Below, piece after piece: positions 14,432 to 22,691 of a stretch of 29,772 bases of DNA. This DNA comes from Phycisphaeraceae bacterium (lineage in GTDB: Bacteria > Planctomycetota > Phycisphaerae > Phycisphaerales > Phycisphaeraceae): contig JADZET010000070.1 of NCBI GenBank assembly GCA_020850375.1, forward strand, positions 1 to 29,772. The letters are read 5' to 3'. Each line of letters begins with the position of its first letter. The stretch's first letter is position 1. Under the pieces are notes generated by a model, which worked only from the letters and a program-made list of their open reading frames with translations, did not search any database and had not been told where the DNA came from. The position numbers and the translations under genes were made by a program.

Positions 14432-15115
14432 ATGCTTCGCACCATCGGCAAGCGTCTGAAAGCGGACATCGAGGGCTGGGATCGTGCCAAGGCCCTGCCT
14501 CTCCAGGAAGCCGTCGAGAAGGTCAAGAGCTTCAAGAAGACCAAATTCGATCAGTCGATCGAGCTGTGCGTGCACCTGGGGATCGACGTCAAGCAGGCGG
14601 ACCAGAACATCCGCGGGTCGATCGCGTTGCCGCACGGGATCGGCAAGTCCAAGCGCGTGGTGGCCTTCTGCCGAGAGGACGTGGCGCCCCAGGCCAAGGA
14701 GGCCGGCGCGGTCGAGGCCGGCGGCGATGAACTGGTCAAGAAGATCGAAGGGGGCTGGATGGACTTCGACGTGGCCGTGGCCAGCCCGGAGATGATGCGG
14801 GTGGTCTCGCGCCTGGGCAAGACGCTCGGCCCCAAGGGGCTGATGCCCTCGCCCAAGAACGGCACCGTGGCGCCCGACGTCCCGACGACGGTCAGGGAGT
14901 ACGCGGCGGGCAAGGTCGACTTCCGCAACGACACCGGCGGGAACGTGCACGCGGTCATCGGCAAGCAGTCGTTCGACGCCCAGAAGCTGCTCGAGAACGC
15001 CCAGGCCTTCCTGGCCCACATCGAGAAGCTCAAGCCCTCGGCAACCAAGGGCGTGTACGTCAAGAAAATCTCCATGTCCGGCACCATGACCCCCGGCGTC
15101 CTGGTCGCCCTCTAA
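14432..15115 (+). CDS. rplA: Ribosomal protein uL1
   Basis: This 227-residue protein forms the L1 stalk near the E site and commonly represses its own operon by binding the mRNA leader. Diagnostic segments are KTKFDQSIELCVHLGIDVKQ, IRGSIALPHGIGKSKRVV, the LGKTLGPKGLMPSPKNGTV block and a final VYVKKISMSGTMTPGV. ATG 14432 is chosen for AAGGAAG 4-10 bases upstream; the frame opens further back but without conserved sequence. It lies 123 bases after rplK, and that gap holds a reverse repeat copy. Confidence 0.98.
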   Translation: MLRTIGKRLKADIEGWDRAKALPLQEAVEKVKSFKKTKFDQSIELCVHLGIDVKQADQNIRGSIALPHGIGKSKRVVAFCREDVAPQAKEAGAVEAGGDELVKKIEGGWMDFDVAVASPEMMRVVSRLGKTLGPKGLMPSPKNGTVAPDVPTTVREYAAGKVDFRNDTGGNVHAVIGKQSFDAQKLLENAQAFLAHIEKLKPSATKGVYVKKISMSGTMTPGVLVAL

Positions 15116-15130
15116 CCCCCCCGGCCCCCG

Positions 15131-15150
15131 CCCCCGGAAGCTTATTCCGG
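15131..15150 (+). repeat. CCCCCGGAAG-type interspersed repeat, copy between rplA and rplJ
   Basis: CCCCCGGAAGCTTATTCCGG lies 15 bases after the rplA stop. CCGGAA (15134-15139) and TTCCGG (15145-15150) form a perfect stem with loop GCTTA. The following GTTGTCCA resembles GTTATCCA after the 3867 copy, so the homology extends past the hairpin. Confidence 0.65.
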
Positions 15151-15194
15151 TTGTCCAGGACGCCTGTCCGAACGAACAAGCAAAGGAAACGGCC

Positions 15195-15737
15195 ATGAGC
15201 AAGCCGGTCAAGAACCTGATCACCGACTCCTACAAGCAGACCTTCGACAAGATCGACGGGGCGGTGCTGATCGACATCCGCGGCATCAACTCCAAGGTCA
15301 ACAACGAGCTGCGGGCCGGCCTGCTCAAGCAGCAGGTCAAGGTGACCGTGGTCAAGAACAGCCTGGCCAAGAAGGCCTTCGCGGGCACCGCCCTGGCCCA
15401 GCTGTCGGAGCTGCTCGAGGGGCCCAGCGCCCTGGTCTACGGCGGGAGCAGCGTCGTCGAGATCGCCCGGACGATCCTCGAGAAGGCCAAGCAGTTCGAG
15501 AAGCTGCAGGTCAAGGGCGCGGTGATGGACGGCACGCTCTACCCGGCCGACCAGGTCGACGCCCTGAGCAAGTTCCCGACCAAGGCCGAGGCGCAGGGGC
15601 AGATCATCCAGATCGTCCTGAGCCCGGCGGGGCAGGTCATCGGCGCGGCGACGAGCGCCGGGTCGGCCATCGCCTCGATCCTCAAGACCATCGAGGAGAA
15701 GCTCGAGAAGGGCGAGGCGATCGCGAAGGTCGGCTAA
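15195..15737 (+). CDS. rplJ: Ribosomal protein uL10
   Basis: This 180-residue protein anchors the L7/L12 dimers to the ribosome. It shows the typical N-terminal VKNLITDSYKQTF, the core LLKQQVKVTVVKNSLAKKAF, EGPSALVYGG, and a long C-terminal helix (IASILKTIEEKLEKGEAIAK) that carries L7/L12 dimers. An AAAGGAAA site precedes ATG 15195. In most bacteria rplL follows within about 50-70 bases, but here the gap is 247 bases and contains an inverted-repeat element. Confidence 0.97.
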   Translation: MSKPVKNLITDSYKQTFDKIDGAVLIDIRGINSKVNNELRAGLLKQQVKVTVVKNSLAKKAFAGTALAQLSELLEGPSALVYGGSSVVEIARTILEKAKQFEKLQVKGAVMDGTLYPADQVDALSKFPTKAEAQGQIIQIVLSPAGQVIGAATSAGSAIASILKTIEEKLEKGEAIAKVG

Positions 15738-15746
15738 GACAAGACA

Positions 15747-15876
15747 TTCACCACGGAGGACACGGAGGGCACGGAGAGGTAAAGACAGAGATAGAAGAGA
15801 AGACAGTTGTTTGGTTTGGATGACATCATTCTTCTCTGGCTCGCAGCTCCGTGATCTCCGTGTCCTCCGTGGTGAA
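15747..15876. repeat. 130-bp palindromic element between rplJ and rplL
   Basis: The ends 15747-15767 and 15856-15876 are perfect 21-bp inverted copies, beginning TTCACCACGGAGGACACGGA on the left. The match extends inward to about 30 bp (15747-15776 and 15847-15876) with two mismatches. The middle is purine-rich (AGAAGAGAAGACAG) and non-coding. CACGGAG is repeated three times in each arm. It looks like a non-autonomous mobile or REP-like element; no target duplication is evident. Confidence 0.75.
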
Positions 15877-15984
15877 AACCGGCTCGTAAAATCCCACCCG
15901 ACGGGCCCCGGCAGGGGTTAAACGGACGCAGCGTGCGGCCGCCTCTTGGGTGACAACGTTGGACGCAAGAAAGGTTCGTGCATC

Positions 15985-16380
15985 ATGACTGACACCGCCA
16001 CGATCGACGCGGGCATCAAGGACATCGGCGACAAGATCGCCGGGCTGACGCTCAAGCAGGCAGTGGACCTGAAGAACTACCTCAAGGAGGCCTACGGCCT
16101 CGAGCCCGCCGCGGGCGGGGCCGTCATGGTCGCCGCCGCCGGCGCCGCCGCCGAGGCCCCCGAGGAGAAGACCAGCTTCGACGTCGTGCTCAAGGGCGCC
16201 GGCGAGCAGAAGATCAAGGTCATCAAGGTCGTCCGTGAGGCCACCGCCCTGGGCCTCAAGGAGGCCAAGGACCTGGTCGACGGCGCGCCCAAGACGGTCA
16301 AGGAAGGCCTCTCCAAGGACGAGGCCAATGCCCTGGCCGAGAAGCTCAAGGAAGTCGGCGCCGAGGTCGAGATCAAGTAA
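15985..16380 (+). CDS. rplL: Ribosomal protein bL12 (L7/L12)
   Basis: This 131-residue acidic protein is the flexible stalk that recruits translation GTPases. It has the N-terminal dimer domain ([20 protein letters not shown]), an Ala/Gly-rich hinge ([20 protein letters not shown]) and the compact C-terminal domain with [23 protein letters not shown] 15985 follows AAAGG with a 10-base gap. An in-frame ATG at 15946 would add 13 atypical residues. A strong terminator follows at once, so rpoB is not in this transcript. Confidence 0.98.
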   Translation: MTDTATIDAGIKDIGDKIAGLTLKQAVDLKNYLKEAYGLEPAAGGAVMVAAAGAAAEAPEEKTSFDVVLKGAGEQKIKVIKVVREATALGLKEAKDLVDGAPKTVKEGLSKDEANALAEKLKEVGAEVEIK

Positions 16381-16406
16381 GCCCGACAGGCCATCTTTCA
16401 GTTCAC

Positions 16407-16441
16407 AAAGGTTGCTCCCTCAGCAGGGGCGACCTTTTTTT
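16407..16441 (+). terminator. Rho-independent terminator of the ribosomal protein operon
   Basis: AAAGGTTGCTCC (16407-16418) pairs with GGGGCGACCTTT (16426-16437) through 12 positions, two of them G-U, and a run of seven T follows (16435-16441). The loop contains the stop codon of the converging DUF4145 gene. Confidence 0.93.
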
Positions 16442-17262
16442 GTCCATTCAAGCCTGTCAGCCAATAATTTTCGCTTTTTCTCGATGTTTATTGGTTCTTC
16501 ATATATGGCATACAGCCATGCCTGCAATGTCTTATTTAAGAGCGTCACGAATTCAACATCAAATGCACTCTGAATCTCTATGTTTCCCTCATTTGCATGA
16601 ACTGCCGCATTGCCACAATCCCGCAGGGCATCCAAGAAAGGTTCGCCAATGTACTGAGCCCATGTCGGGGCTTTCCCCTTGAGCATATCGTCTCTAAGGT
16701 GACCAATTTGATCATAAAGCTTGTCCTCTCGATATCCCTGATCATGCAATATGCCTTCTATTGCAGAACGGTACATGACAACGGCGGCGCTCATGGCCCC
16801 TGCAGATGATGCCCGTACGGCTTGATCCAAGTAGTATTGCACATGCAACGGCGTATGCTCAGTAGAAAAACCGTGCGTGCCGACTGGATACACCACGAGC
16901 GATGGTCTTCCATCAATATCCAGAAGAATGCCGAGGTGCTCTCTCGTGCAATAGGCACAACAAACAATAAACATTGTTGGCACAATCTCAAGCATCACTT
17001 GCTGAATACAATCCTCCTTTTGCACTTTATTGCGACCAATCGCTCTCCCCAACCCGAACATCTTTTGCATTGCGTCTTCGGGAGCGTACAGAACTCTAAG
17101 AAGAGCTTTGCGCTCATCCCAACATTCGCTGCAAAACCCCAGACCGATTTCTCCCCCAGTCCCTTTCTCCCGCTTTGATGGATGCGGTGCGTACATGTTG
17201 TAGTTAAGCAGCCCTGGGTGAGCAAGAAAAATGTCTGCTAACGTCGTTAAGTCATATAGCAT
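16420..17262 (-). CDS. DUF4145 domain protein in an AT-richer patch
   Basis: The protein has about 280 residues. The C-terminal half carries the DUF4145 pattern: [19 protein letters not shown], then [14 protein letters not shown] and a central [15 protein letters not shown]. The N-terminal half has a possible metal site ([10 protein letters not shown]) and a second Cys pair ([12 protein letters not shown]), otherwise unrecognised. DUF4145 is of unknown biochemical role; it is found alone or fused to nucleases and restriction proteins. ATG 17262 is preferred because GGTGGG lies upstream; TTG 17277 and GTG 17274 are also in frame. Base composition is far less GC-rich than all neighbours (some 60-base lines are near 40% GC), and codon use differs, which suggests recent acquisition. 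Its stop lies in the rplL terminator loop. Confidence 0.82.
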   Translation of the reverse strand: MLYDLTTLADIFLAHPGLLNYNMYAPHPSKREKGTGGEIGLGFCSECWDERKALLRVLYAPEDAMQKMFGLGRAIGRNKVQKEDCIQQVMLEIVPTMFIVCCAYCTREHLGILLDIDGRPSLVVYPVGTHGFSTEHTPLHVQYYLDQAVRASSAGAMSAAVVMYRSAIEGILHDQGYREDKLYDQIGHLRDDMLKGKAPTWAQYIGEPFLDALRDCGNAAVHANEGNIEIQSAFDVEFVTLLNKTLQAWLYAIYEEPINIEKKRKLLADRLEWTKKGRPC

Positions 17263-17382
17263 GTTGGGTCCCACCAAATCGTTATTTAAACATAAGGCAA
17301 TATTTTGCTTCTAGAGTTCGACGGGACGGGTCAACTTACTGCAACAATCCGGCACACCCTAACATTCCTCTTCTGCCCCCGC

Positions 17383-17388
17383 TAGAAT
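17383..17388 (+). promoter_or_regulatory. Possible -10 box for the DinG-type helicase gene
   Basis: TAGAAT lies 15 bases ahead of the helicase ATG and matches TATAAT at five of six positions. The -35 region is unconvincing. If used, the mRNA would have a leader under 10 bases, in line with the absence of a ribosome binding site. Confidence 0.35.
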
Positions 17389-17402
17389 ACACTGCGCTGC
17401 CT

Positions 17403-19553
17403 ATGTCGTTCAATCCCCTGGACATCATCGCTCCGGACGGCCCGATCGCTCGGCGATTGGGGGTCGATTATGAGTTCCGGCCCGAGCAGGGGCGGATGAT
17501 CCAGGCCGTGGACGAGACGTTGGCCAAGCGCTCGGCCCTGGTCGTCGAGGCGGGGACGGGCGTGGGCAAGTCGTTCGCCTACCTGCTGCCGGCGATCAAG
17601 CACATTCTGGATCGTGATTCGGATGCCGATGCGCGGAAGCGCGTGGTGATTTCGACGCACACGATCGCGTTGCAGGAGCAGTTGGTGCAGCGGGACATCC
17701 CGCTGCTGCAGGCGGTGCTGCCGGGGGAGTTCACGGCGGTGCTGGTCAAGGGGCGAGGGAATTACGTGTCGCTGCGGCGGCTGCGTCAGGCGGGGGAGAA
17801 GCACGCGCAGCTCTTTGGCGAGCCGGAGATGGTGCGGTCGCTGCACGCGCTCGAGGAGTGGGCGGCGGCGACGGACGACGGGTCGCTGTCGACACGGCCG
17901 GCGCTCGAGCGGCCGGCGGTCTGGGATCAGGTGCAGTCCGACGCGGGCAACTGCATGGGGCGGCGATGCCCGACGTATCAGGAATGCTTTTTCCAGAAGG
18001 CTCGACGGCGGGCGGAGCATGCGGACCTGCTGGTGGTGAATCACGCGCTGTTCTTCGCGGACCTGGCGATGCGGCAGGAGGGGGTGGGGTTTCTGCCGGC
18101 GTACGACCACGTGATCCTCGACGAGGCGCACACGGTCGAGGACGTGGCGGCGGAGCATTTCGGGGTGCGCTTGAGCGAGTATCAGGTGCGGCTGCTGCTG
18201 GGGACGCTGTTCAATCCGCGGACGTATAAGGGATATCTGCCGACGCTGGAGAAGAAGGCGGACGGGAACCTCGTGGATCGGGCGGTGGCGACGCTGCTCG
18301 AGGCCGAGCGGGAGACGCAGGTGTTCTTCGACGCCCTCGAGGCGTATGCCGAGCGGTTCGCCCGTGAGACGGGGCGGGTGCGCGAGCCGGGGTTCATTGA
18401 GAACCGGCTGAGCGAGGCGATCAAGCAGCTCTCGATGACGCTCAAGCTGGTCAAGGAGGCCTGCGACTCGGAGCCGGACCGTTACGAGCTGGCGGGGTAC
18501 ACGGCCCGCTGCGACGGGCTGGCTGCGGCGGCGGACGCGCTGGTGATGCACAAGCTGCCCGACAGCGTGTACTGGATCGAACACTCGGGGGGGGCCAAAG
18601 ACAAGGCTCCGCATCGACGGCATCGGCGGATCGCGTTGCAATGCTCGCCGATCGAGGTTGGGCCGCTCTTGAATCAGCGGCTGTTCCATGCGACCAATGG
18701 GCGGGATGAGCCGGTGGGGGTGATCCTCACGTCGGCGACGTTGGCGACGCAGACGTCCAGATCATCCAAGAATCACGGGAAGGCGAATCCGTTCGCTCAC
18801 ATCCAGGAGCGATTGGGGTGCCCGGAGGCGGGGACGCTGCTGCTGGGCTCGCCGTTCGACTTCGCCCGGCAGGCGGAGCTGATGGTTGAGCCGGAGCTGC
18901 CCGAGCCGAACCTGCCGGTGTTTTTCGAGAGGCTCATGCCGCGCGTGCTCGAGCACGTGATGCGGAGCGAGGGTGGGGCGTTCGTGCTGTTTACGGGGTA
19001 TGACCTCCTGCGTCGGGCGGCGGAGTGGCTGCGGCCGCGGCTGGCGGCGGCGGGGCTGCCGATGCTCGTGCAAGGCGAAGGGATCGACCGTTCAACCTTG
19101 CTCGAAACCTTCCGGGGGAATCCGCGGTCGGTGCTCTTGGGGACGGACAGCTTCTGGCAGGGCGTGGACGTGCGGGGCGAGGCGCTGCGGAACGTGATCA
19201 TCACACGGCTGCCCTTCGCGGTGCCGGATCGGCCGCTGGTCGAGGCGCGGATCGAGCGGATCGAGGCGCGGGGGGGCAAGGCGTTTCATGACTACTCGCT
19301 GCCGGAGGCGATCCTGAAGTTCAAGCAGGGGTTCGGGCGATTGATCCGCTCGAAGACGGATCGCGGCAGCGTGGTGGTGCTTGACAGCCGGATCGTGACC
19401 AAGTCGTATGGGAAACTGTTCCTGCGGGCGCTGCCGCCGCTGCCGGTGCGTCAGTGGCGCCGCGAGCAGTGGTGTGTGACCACGCCCATGCCTGACCCGG
19501 CGGGGATATCCTCCCCCGCCCCACGGATGCCTTCACATGACCCAGACCTCTAG
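17403..19553 (+). CDS. DinG/XPD-type superfamily 2 DNA helicase
   Basis: This 716-residue protein is an ATP-dependent 5'-3' DNA helicase of the DinG/YoaA group, used in repair and R-loop or fork processing. Walker A is [12 protein letters not shown] (49-60), motif Ia is [12 protein letters not shown], the DEAH box is at 240-243 ([11 protein letters not shown]), motif III lies in [10 protein letters not shown], and motif VI is [15 protein letters not shown] near the C-terminus. Three of the four Fe-S cysteines are present (Cys184, Cys189, Cys195 in [15 protein letters not shown]). The first is replaced by Ser123 in [11 protein letters not shown], where DinG has YVC. The cluster may be altered or absent. 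No ribosome site is evident before ATG 17403. The 3' end overlaps the acetyltransferase gene by 17 bases. Confidence 0.93.
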   Translation: MSFNPLDIIAPDGPIARRLGVDYEFRPEQGRMIQAVDETLAKRSALVVEAGTGVGKSFAYLLPAIKHILDRDSDADARKRVVISTHTIALQEQLVQRDIPLLQAVLPGEFTAVLVKGRGNYVSLRRLRQAGEKHAQLFGEPEMVRSLHALEEWAAATDDGSLSTRPALERPAVWDQVQSDAGNCMGRRCPTYQECFFQKARRRAEHADLLVVNHALFFADLAMRQEGVGFLPAYDHVILDEAHTVEDVAAEHFGVRLSEYQVRLLLGTLFNPRTYKGYLPTLEKKADGNLVDRAVATLLEAERETQVFFDALEAYAERFARETGRVREPGFIENRLSEAIKQLSMTLKLVKEACDSEPDRYELAGYTARCDGLAAAADALVMHKLPDSVYWIEHSGGAKDKAPHRRHRRIALQCSPIEVGPLLNQRLFHATNGRDEPVGVILTSATLATQTSRSSKNHGKANPFAHIQERLGCPEAGTLLLGSPFDFARQAELMVEPELPEPNLPVFFERLMPRVLEHVMRSEGGAFVLFTGYDLLRRAAEWLRPRLAAAGLPMLVQGEGIDRSTLLETFRGNPRSVLLGTDSFWQGVDVRGEALRNVIITRLPFAVPDRPLVEARIERIEARGGKAFHDYSLPEAILKFKQGFGRLIRSKTDRGSVVVLDSRIVTKSYGKLFLRALPPLPVRQWRREQWCVTTPMPDPAGISSPAPRMPSHDPDL

Positions 19554-20019
19554 CCTGACGATCGAGCCGGCCAACCTGTCGAACCCACGTCACCAGCGGG
19601 CGGTGGTGGACCTGCTCGACCACTATGCTCGCGACCCGATGGGCGGGGGCGGCCCGCTGGCGCAGGACGTTCGCGATCGGCTGATTCCCGGGCTGCGGAG
19701 CCACCCCACGGCCGTGGTGCTTCTGGCCTGGCAGAACGACGTGCCGGCCGGCATCGCCCTGTGCTTCGAGGGTTTTTCGACGTTCAACGCCAAGCGACTG
19801 ATCAACATCCACGACCTGGCCGTCCACGCCGACTTCCGCGGCCGGAGCATCGGCCGGGCGCTGCTGCGCGCCGTCGAGGCGGTGGCTCGTCACCGCGGCT
19901 TCTGCAAGATCACCCTGGAGGTGCGGCACGACAACGCCATCGCCCAGGCGCTCTACCGGGCCGAGGGCTACGCCGAGCCCAGCGGGGACAAGCACCATTT
20001 CTGGGCCAAGAAGCTGTGA
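19537..20019 (+). CDS. GNAT family N-acetyltransferase
   Basis: This 160-residue protein has the GCN5-related fold. Motif A is [20 protein letters not shown], with the R-x-x-G/S-x-G pyrophosphate loop for acetyl-CoA. It is followed by [20 protein letters not shown] and [16 protein letters not shown], the usual last strands. The acceptor cannot be predicted. It begins inside the last codons of the helicase gene, so the two are probably translationally coupled, but a functional link is not implied. The gene converges on hisG across a 126-base gap without a convincing terminator. Confidence 0.9.
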   Translation: MTQTSSLTIEPANLSNPRHQRAVVDLLDHYARDPMGGGGPLAQDVRDRLIPGLRSHPTAVVLLAWQNDVPAGIALCFEGFSTFNAKRLINIHDLAVHADFRGRSIGRALLRAVEAVARHRGFCKITLEVRHDNAIAQALYRAEGYAEPSGDKHHFWAKKL

Positions 20020-20145
20020 CGCTTCGCGGCGGTCGCGTCATGAGCCGCGCGGGTCAGCAAGCGATATCCGAGAATGAGAGACAGAAGACCGCTCGCTCAC
20101 GCTCGCGGCTCGTTAATGCAATTCATGGTTGCGCGTTCCGCGACG

Positions 20146-21060
20146 TCAGGGGATGACTTTGTTCAGCGGGTAGCTGATGATGCCCGTGGCGCCGGCGCGG
20201 GAGAGCTTGGGGACGAGCTGGCGTTCGACGACCTCGTCGACGATGACTTCCAGGGCGACCCATTCGCCGTCGGCCAGGGGGCTGACGGTCGGGCTCTTGG
20301 CGGCGGGGAGGTGGCTGACGATCTCGTTGAGTTTGGCGCGGGGGACGTTCATCTTCAGGCCCACCTTCTGGCGGGCGGCGATGGCGCCGCGGAGCAGGAG
20401 GGCGAGGTCCTCGATCCGCTCGCGTTTGGCCGGGTCCTGCCAGGCGATCTTGTTGGCGATCAGGCGGGTGGTGCTGGTGAGGATGGTGTCGATCTCGCGG
20501 AGCTTGTTGGCGCGGAGGCTTGAGCCGGTCTCGGTGATGTCGACGATGGCGTCGACGAGGCGGGCCTTGACTTCCGTGGCGCCCCAGGAGAACTCGACTT
20601 TCTTGACGTTCACGCCGAGTTTCTGGAAGTAGCGGCGGGTGGTCTCGACGAGTTCGGTGGAGATGATGGCGCCCTGGAGGTCCTTGGGGGTGCGGACGGG
20701 GGATTCCTCGGGGACGGCGAGCACCCAGCGGGCGGGTTTCGTGGTGGCCTTGGAGTAGGTCAGCTCGCAGACCTCGTGGACGTTCGAGCCGTTCTCGCTG
20801 ATCCAGTCCCAGCCTGTGATGCCGACGTCGACGACGCCGTCCTCGACGTAGCGGCTCATCTCCTGGGCGCGGAACATGATCATCTCCATGCCCGGGTCGT
20901 CGATGGTGGGGAAGTAGGAGCGGTCGCGGACGGACACGTCGTAGCCGGCGCGTCTGAAGAGGTCAACGGTCGAGTCCTGGAGGCTGCCCTTGGGCAGGCC
21001 GAAGCGCAGGACCGACGACGGGGCGGGGTTGGAGGAAGATGATGAATCGGTGGTGCTCAC
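20146..21060 (-). CDS. hisG: ATP phosphoribosyltransferase, long form
   Basis: This enzyme catalyses the first step of histidine synthesis, ATP plus PRPP to phosphoribosyl-ATP. The protein has 304 residues, typical of the long hexameric form that does not need HisZ. Domain signatures are [18 protein letters not shown] at residue 18, a central [11 protein letters not shown], and [19 protein letters not shown] (the PRPP-binding loop D.ITETG.SL.AN). The C-terminal ACT-like regulatory domain ([19 protein letters not shown] onward) is the usual site of histidine feedback. Start is GTG 21060 with AAAAGAGG upstream. It is the last gene of the nusA-infB-rbfA strand; no other his gene is in the window. 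Confidence 0.97.
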   Translation of the reverse strand: MSTTDSSSSSNPAPSSVLRFGLPKGSLQDSTVDLFRRAGYDVSVRDRSYFPTIDDPGMEMIMFRAQEMSRYVEDGVVDVGITGWDWISENGSNVHEVCELTYSKATTKPARWVLAVPEESPVRTPKDLQGAIISTELVETTRRYFQKLGVNVKKVEFSWGATEVKARLVDAIVDITETGSSLRANKLREIDTILTSTTRLIANKIAWQDPAKRERIEDLALLLRGAIAARQKVGLKMNVPRAKLNEIVSHLPAAKSPTVSPLADGEWVALEVIVDEVVERQLVPKLSRAGATGIISYPLNKVIP

Positions 21061-21082
21061 GTCTGCCTCTTTTCTGGTCTGC

Positions 21083-21781
21083 CTACTTCTTGGCGGTTTT
21101 CTTGCTGGTTTTCTTGGTCGTGTGCGAGGCGGTGCGGGGCGGGGCGGGCTTCTCGGCGGGCTTGGCCGAGATGTCCGAGCCGGCCTCGTCGGACCAGGCC
21201 TGGATGGCCAGGTGGGCCGCGGCGGACTCGTCGGCCTTGAACTGCCGCTCGAGGAGGGATGAGACCTGCTCGGGGGTGGCGGTGTCGTCGAGGACGCCCT
21301 GGTCGACCATGAGGTGGGTCAGGCGGTCGTCGGCGGGGATGGCGTGGGCGCCGAAGGCGTGCAGGGCGACGTAGGCCGCGACGTAGGGGACCATGCCGGG
21401 GAGGGACTCGATGTAGGAACGGACCTCCTTCTTGGGCTTGTCCTTGAGGGCGTCGAGGCTGGTGGCGTGCTCGCGGCGGAATACTTCTTGGAGGGTGTCG
21501 CGCAGCCGGGCGGCGCGTTCGACGCCCTGGGGATAGCGCGGGCCGATGATGGCGACGATCTCGCTGGGGTGGCTGACGCGCAGGTCGTTGTGGTCGACCA
21601 GTGAGGCGGTGAGCTTGGCCAGGGCGGCGGTGGCGGCCTTGGTGGTGGTGTTCCACTGGAGGAAGGCCTGGATCAGGCAGGCCATCGGCTCGATCATCGC
21701 CGGCGGTTCGGCCGACGCCTTGGGCTTGAACCGCTTGACGAGCGCGGCGAGTTTCTTGGCGTTGACCTGGGATGTCTTCAA
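21083..21781 (-). CDS. HhH-GPD/endonuclease III-like protein with Lys-rich tail
   Basis: The 232-residue protein resembles the helix-hairpin-helix base-excision glycosylase fold. [15 protein letters not shown] helices are followed by the hairpin [20 protein letters not shown] and [13 protein letters not shown], aligning with LPGVG.KTA and the VDTH segment of endonuclease III. The Asp of that segment is kept, but the hairpin lysine of bifunctional enzymes and the C-terminal 4Fe-4S cysteines are absent. The last 25 residues are Lys/Pro/Ala-rich ([12 protein letters not shown]), like histone-like tails. Start is TTG 21781, overlapping the rbfA stop as TTGA, with GGAG 8 bases upstream. It could be a monofunctional glycosylase or a DNA-binding derivative; activity is not established. 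Confidence 0.65.
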   Translation of the reverse strand: MKTSQVNAKKLAALVKRFKPKASAEPPAMIEPMACLIQAFLQWNTTTKAATAALAKLTASLVDHNDLRVSHPSEIVAIIGPRYPQGVERAARLRDTLQEVFRREHATSLDALKDKPKKEVRSYIESLPGMVPYVAAYVALHAFGAHAIPADDRLTHLMVDQGVLDDTATPEQVSSLLERQFKADESAAAHLAIQAWSDEAGSDISAKPAEKPAPPRTASHTTKKTSKKTAKK

Positions 21782-22212
21782 GGCCGGATCTCCGGGGCGG
21801 GTGGTGGGTCTGTCGATGAAGAGTCGTCGGCCCCCGGAAGCGCCCCCGCCCCCGGAAGTGAACTCGCCTGGTCGCGCTGGCGGGCGCGATCGATGGCGTC
21901 GAGGACGTCGTCCTGTTTCTTGAGCGAGCCGTCGATCTTGAAGTTCAGACGGGGGATGGTCCGCAGGGCGGTGGCCTTGCGGAGGAGGCTCTGGATGTGG
22001 CCGGCGGCGTGGCTGAGGCCATAGAGCGCCCGCGCCTCGTTGCGCTGCGGGAGCACGGAGACGTAGACCGTGGCGTCGGAGAAGTCCGGGGTCAGGTCCA
22101 CCCGGGTGATGCTCACGAGGCCCTCGAGCCGCGGGTCGGCCAGCTTGGTCGCCAGCAGTTGGCTGACGGCCTTCTGGAGCATCGCCTCGATCTGTTGCTT
22201 GCGGTGACTCAT
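21778..22212 (-). CDS. rbfA: Ribosome-binding factor A
   Basis: This 144-residue protein assists late 30S maturation by binding near helix 1 of 16S rRNA. The KH-like core is recognised from RKQQIEAMLQKAVSQLLATK, DPRLEGLVSITRVDLTPDFS, DATVYVSVL and IPRLNFKIDGSLKKQDDV. The C-terminal tail (LPGAGALPGADDSSSTDPPP) is low-complexity and is encoded across two copies of the CCCCCGGAAG repeat (21831-21858). It follows DUF503 in the same order as in many nusA-infB-rbfA operons. Its stop overlaps the TTG start of the HhH gene. Confidence 0.93.
   Translation of the reverse strand: MSHRKQQIEAMLQKAVSQLLATKLADPRLEGLVSITRVDLTPDFSDATVYVSVLPQRNEARALYGLSHAAGHIQSLLRKATALRTIPRLNFKIDGSLKKQDDVLDAIDRARQRDQASSLPGAGALPGADDSSSTDPPPAPEIRP
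21831..21858 (+). repeat. Two CCCCCGGAAG repeat cores inside the rbfA tail
   Basis: CCCCCGGAAG occurs at 21831-21840 and 21849-21858, 18 bases apart and therefore in the same reading frame. On the coding strand they specify the repeated LPGA in the rbfA C-terminal extension. Confidence 0.6.
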
Positions 22213-22220
22213 GGTGCTGC

Positions 22221-22241
22221 CCCCCGGAAGTTATTGCCCGG
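22221..22241 (+). repeat. CCCCCGGAAG-type interspersed repeat, between DUF503 and rbfA
   Basis: CCCCCGGAAGTTATTGCCCGG lies 8 bases upstream of the rbfA ATG (minus strand). The terminal CCGG segments can pair. It is close to the consensus of the other copies, with one base less in the middle and an added GC. Confidence 0.55.
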
Positions 22242-22275
22242 CGTGATTGACGCCTGGGGGGAGGTTCGGGTGCTG

Positions 22276-22611
22276 CTATTTCCACGCCCGGTCGGCGGTT
22301 TGGGGGCTGGGAGAGGGCGATCCCTGTCCGGTGAGGATCTCCATCGCGTGGTCGCGGAGGACGCAGTCGTTGTGGCTGGTGATCATGCGCAGCACGGCGT
22401 CGAGGACGCCCTGAGCGGTGGGGACGCTCGAGGCGGCCAGGGCCACGCCCAGCGTCGCGAGGCGGGGGTCGTCCTGGGTGGCGACCTCGGCGACGGAGAC
22501 GCGGAGCTCACGGGCAAGCCGGTCCTTGAGGCTCAGCACGACGCGACGCTTGTCCTTGAGCGAGGTGGACCAGGCCATGGCGAGCTCGACCTGTAAGATT
22601 CCGACGACCAT
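22276..22611 (-). CDS. DUF503 family protein (YlxP-like)
   Basis: This 111-residue protein matches DUF503: it opens MVVGILQVELAMAWSTSLKD with the conserved SLKDKRRVVLSLKDRLARE, and continues VSVAEVATQDDPRLATLGVA. The family is a small dimeric protein encoded between infB and rbfA in many bacteria, with a suspected but unproven role near ribosome or 16S rRNA maturation. Position between infB and rbfA here supports the assignment. ATG 22611 is directly preceded by AGGAAG, an unusually close site, so the exact start carries some doubt. The gap to infB contains a long hairpin of the repeat family. Confidence 0.88.
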   Translation of the reverse strand: MVVGILQVELAMAWSTSLKDKRRVVLSLKDRLARELRVSVAEVATQDDPRLATLGVALAASSVPTAQGVLDAVLRMITSHNDCVLRDHAMEILTGQGSPSPSPQTADRAWK

Positions 22612-22652
22612 CTTCCTGAACCGGGAACGCTGTGGGGTGTTGGGGCTCGTTG

Positions 22653-22690
22653 CCGGAAACTCCGACGACCACGTCGGACTTCCGGGGGGG
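22653..22690 (-). repeat. Expanded hairpin form of the CCCCCGGAAG repeat after infB
   Basis: TCCGACG (22661-22667) pairs with CGTCGGA (22672-22678), and outside it CCGGAA (22653-22658) pairs with TTCCGG (22680-22685), followed by a G-run. On the minus strand it starts CCCCCGGAAGTCCGACG, directly after the infB stop codon. It may serve as a 3' hairpin for infB within the operon. Confidence 0.65.
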
Positions 22691-22691
22691 G

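Noticed and set aside
17382..18689. Minus-strand 435-codon frame antisense to the helicase
   Set aside because: Low-complexity Arg/His/Leu-rich product with no recognisable domain, opposite a clear DinG-type gene.
20020..20145. Terminator between the acetyltransferase gene and hisG
   Set aside because: Only a short GC-rich CTCGCTCACGCTCG segment with weak self-pairing and no T-run is present.
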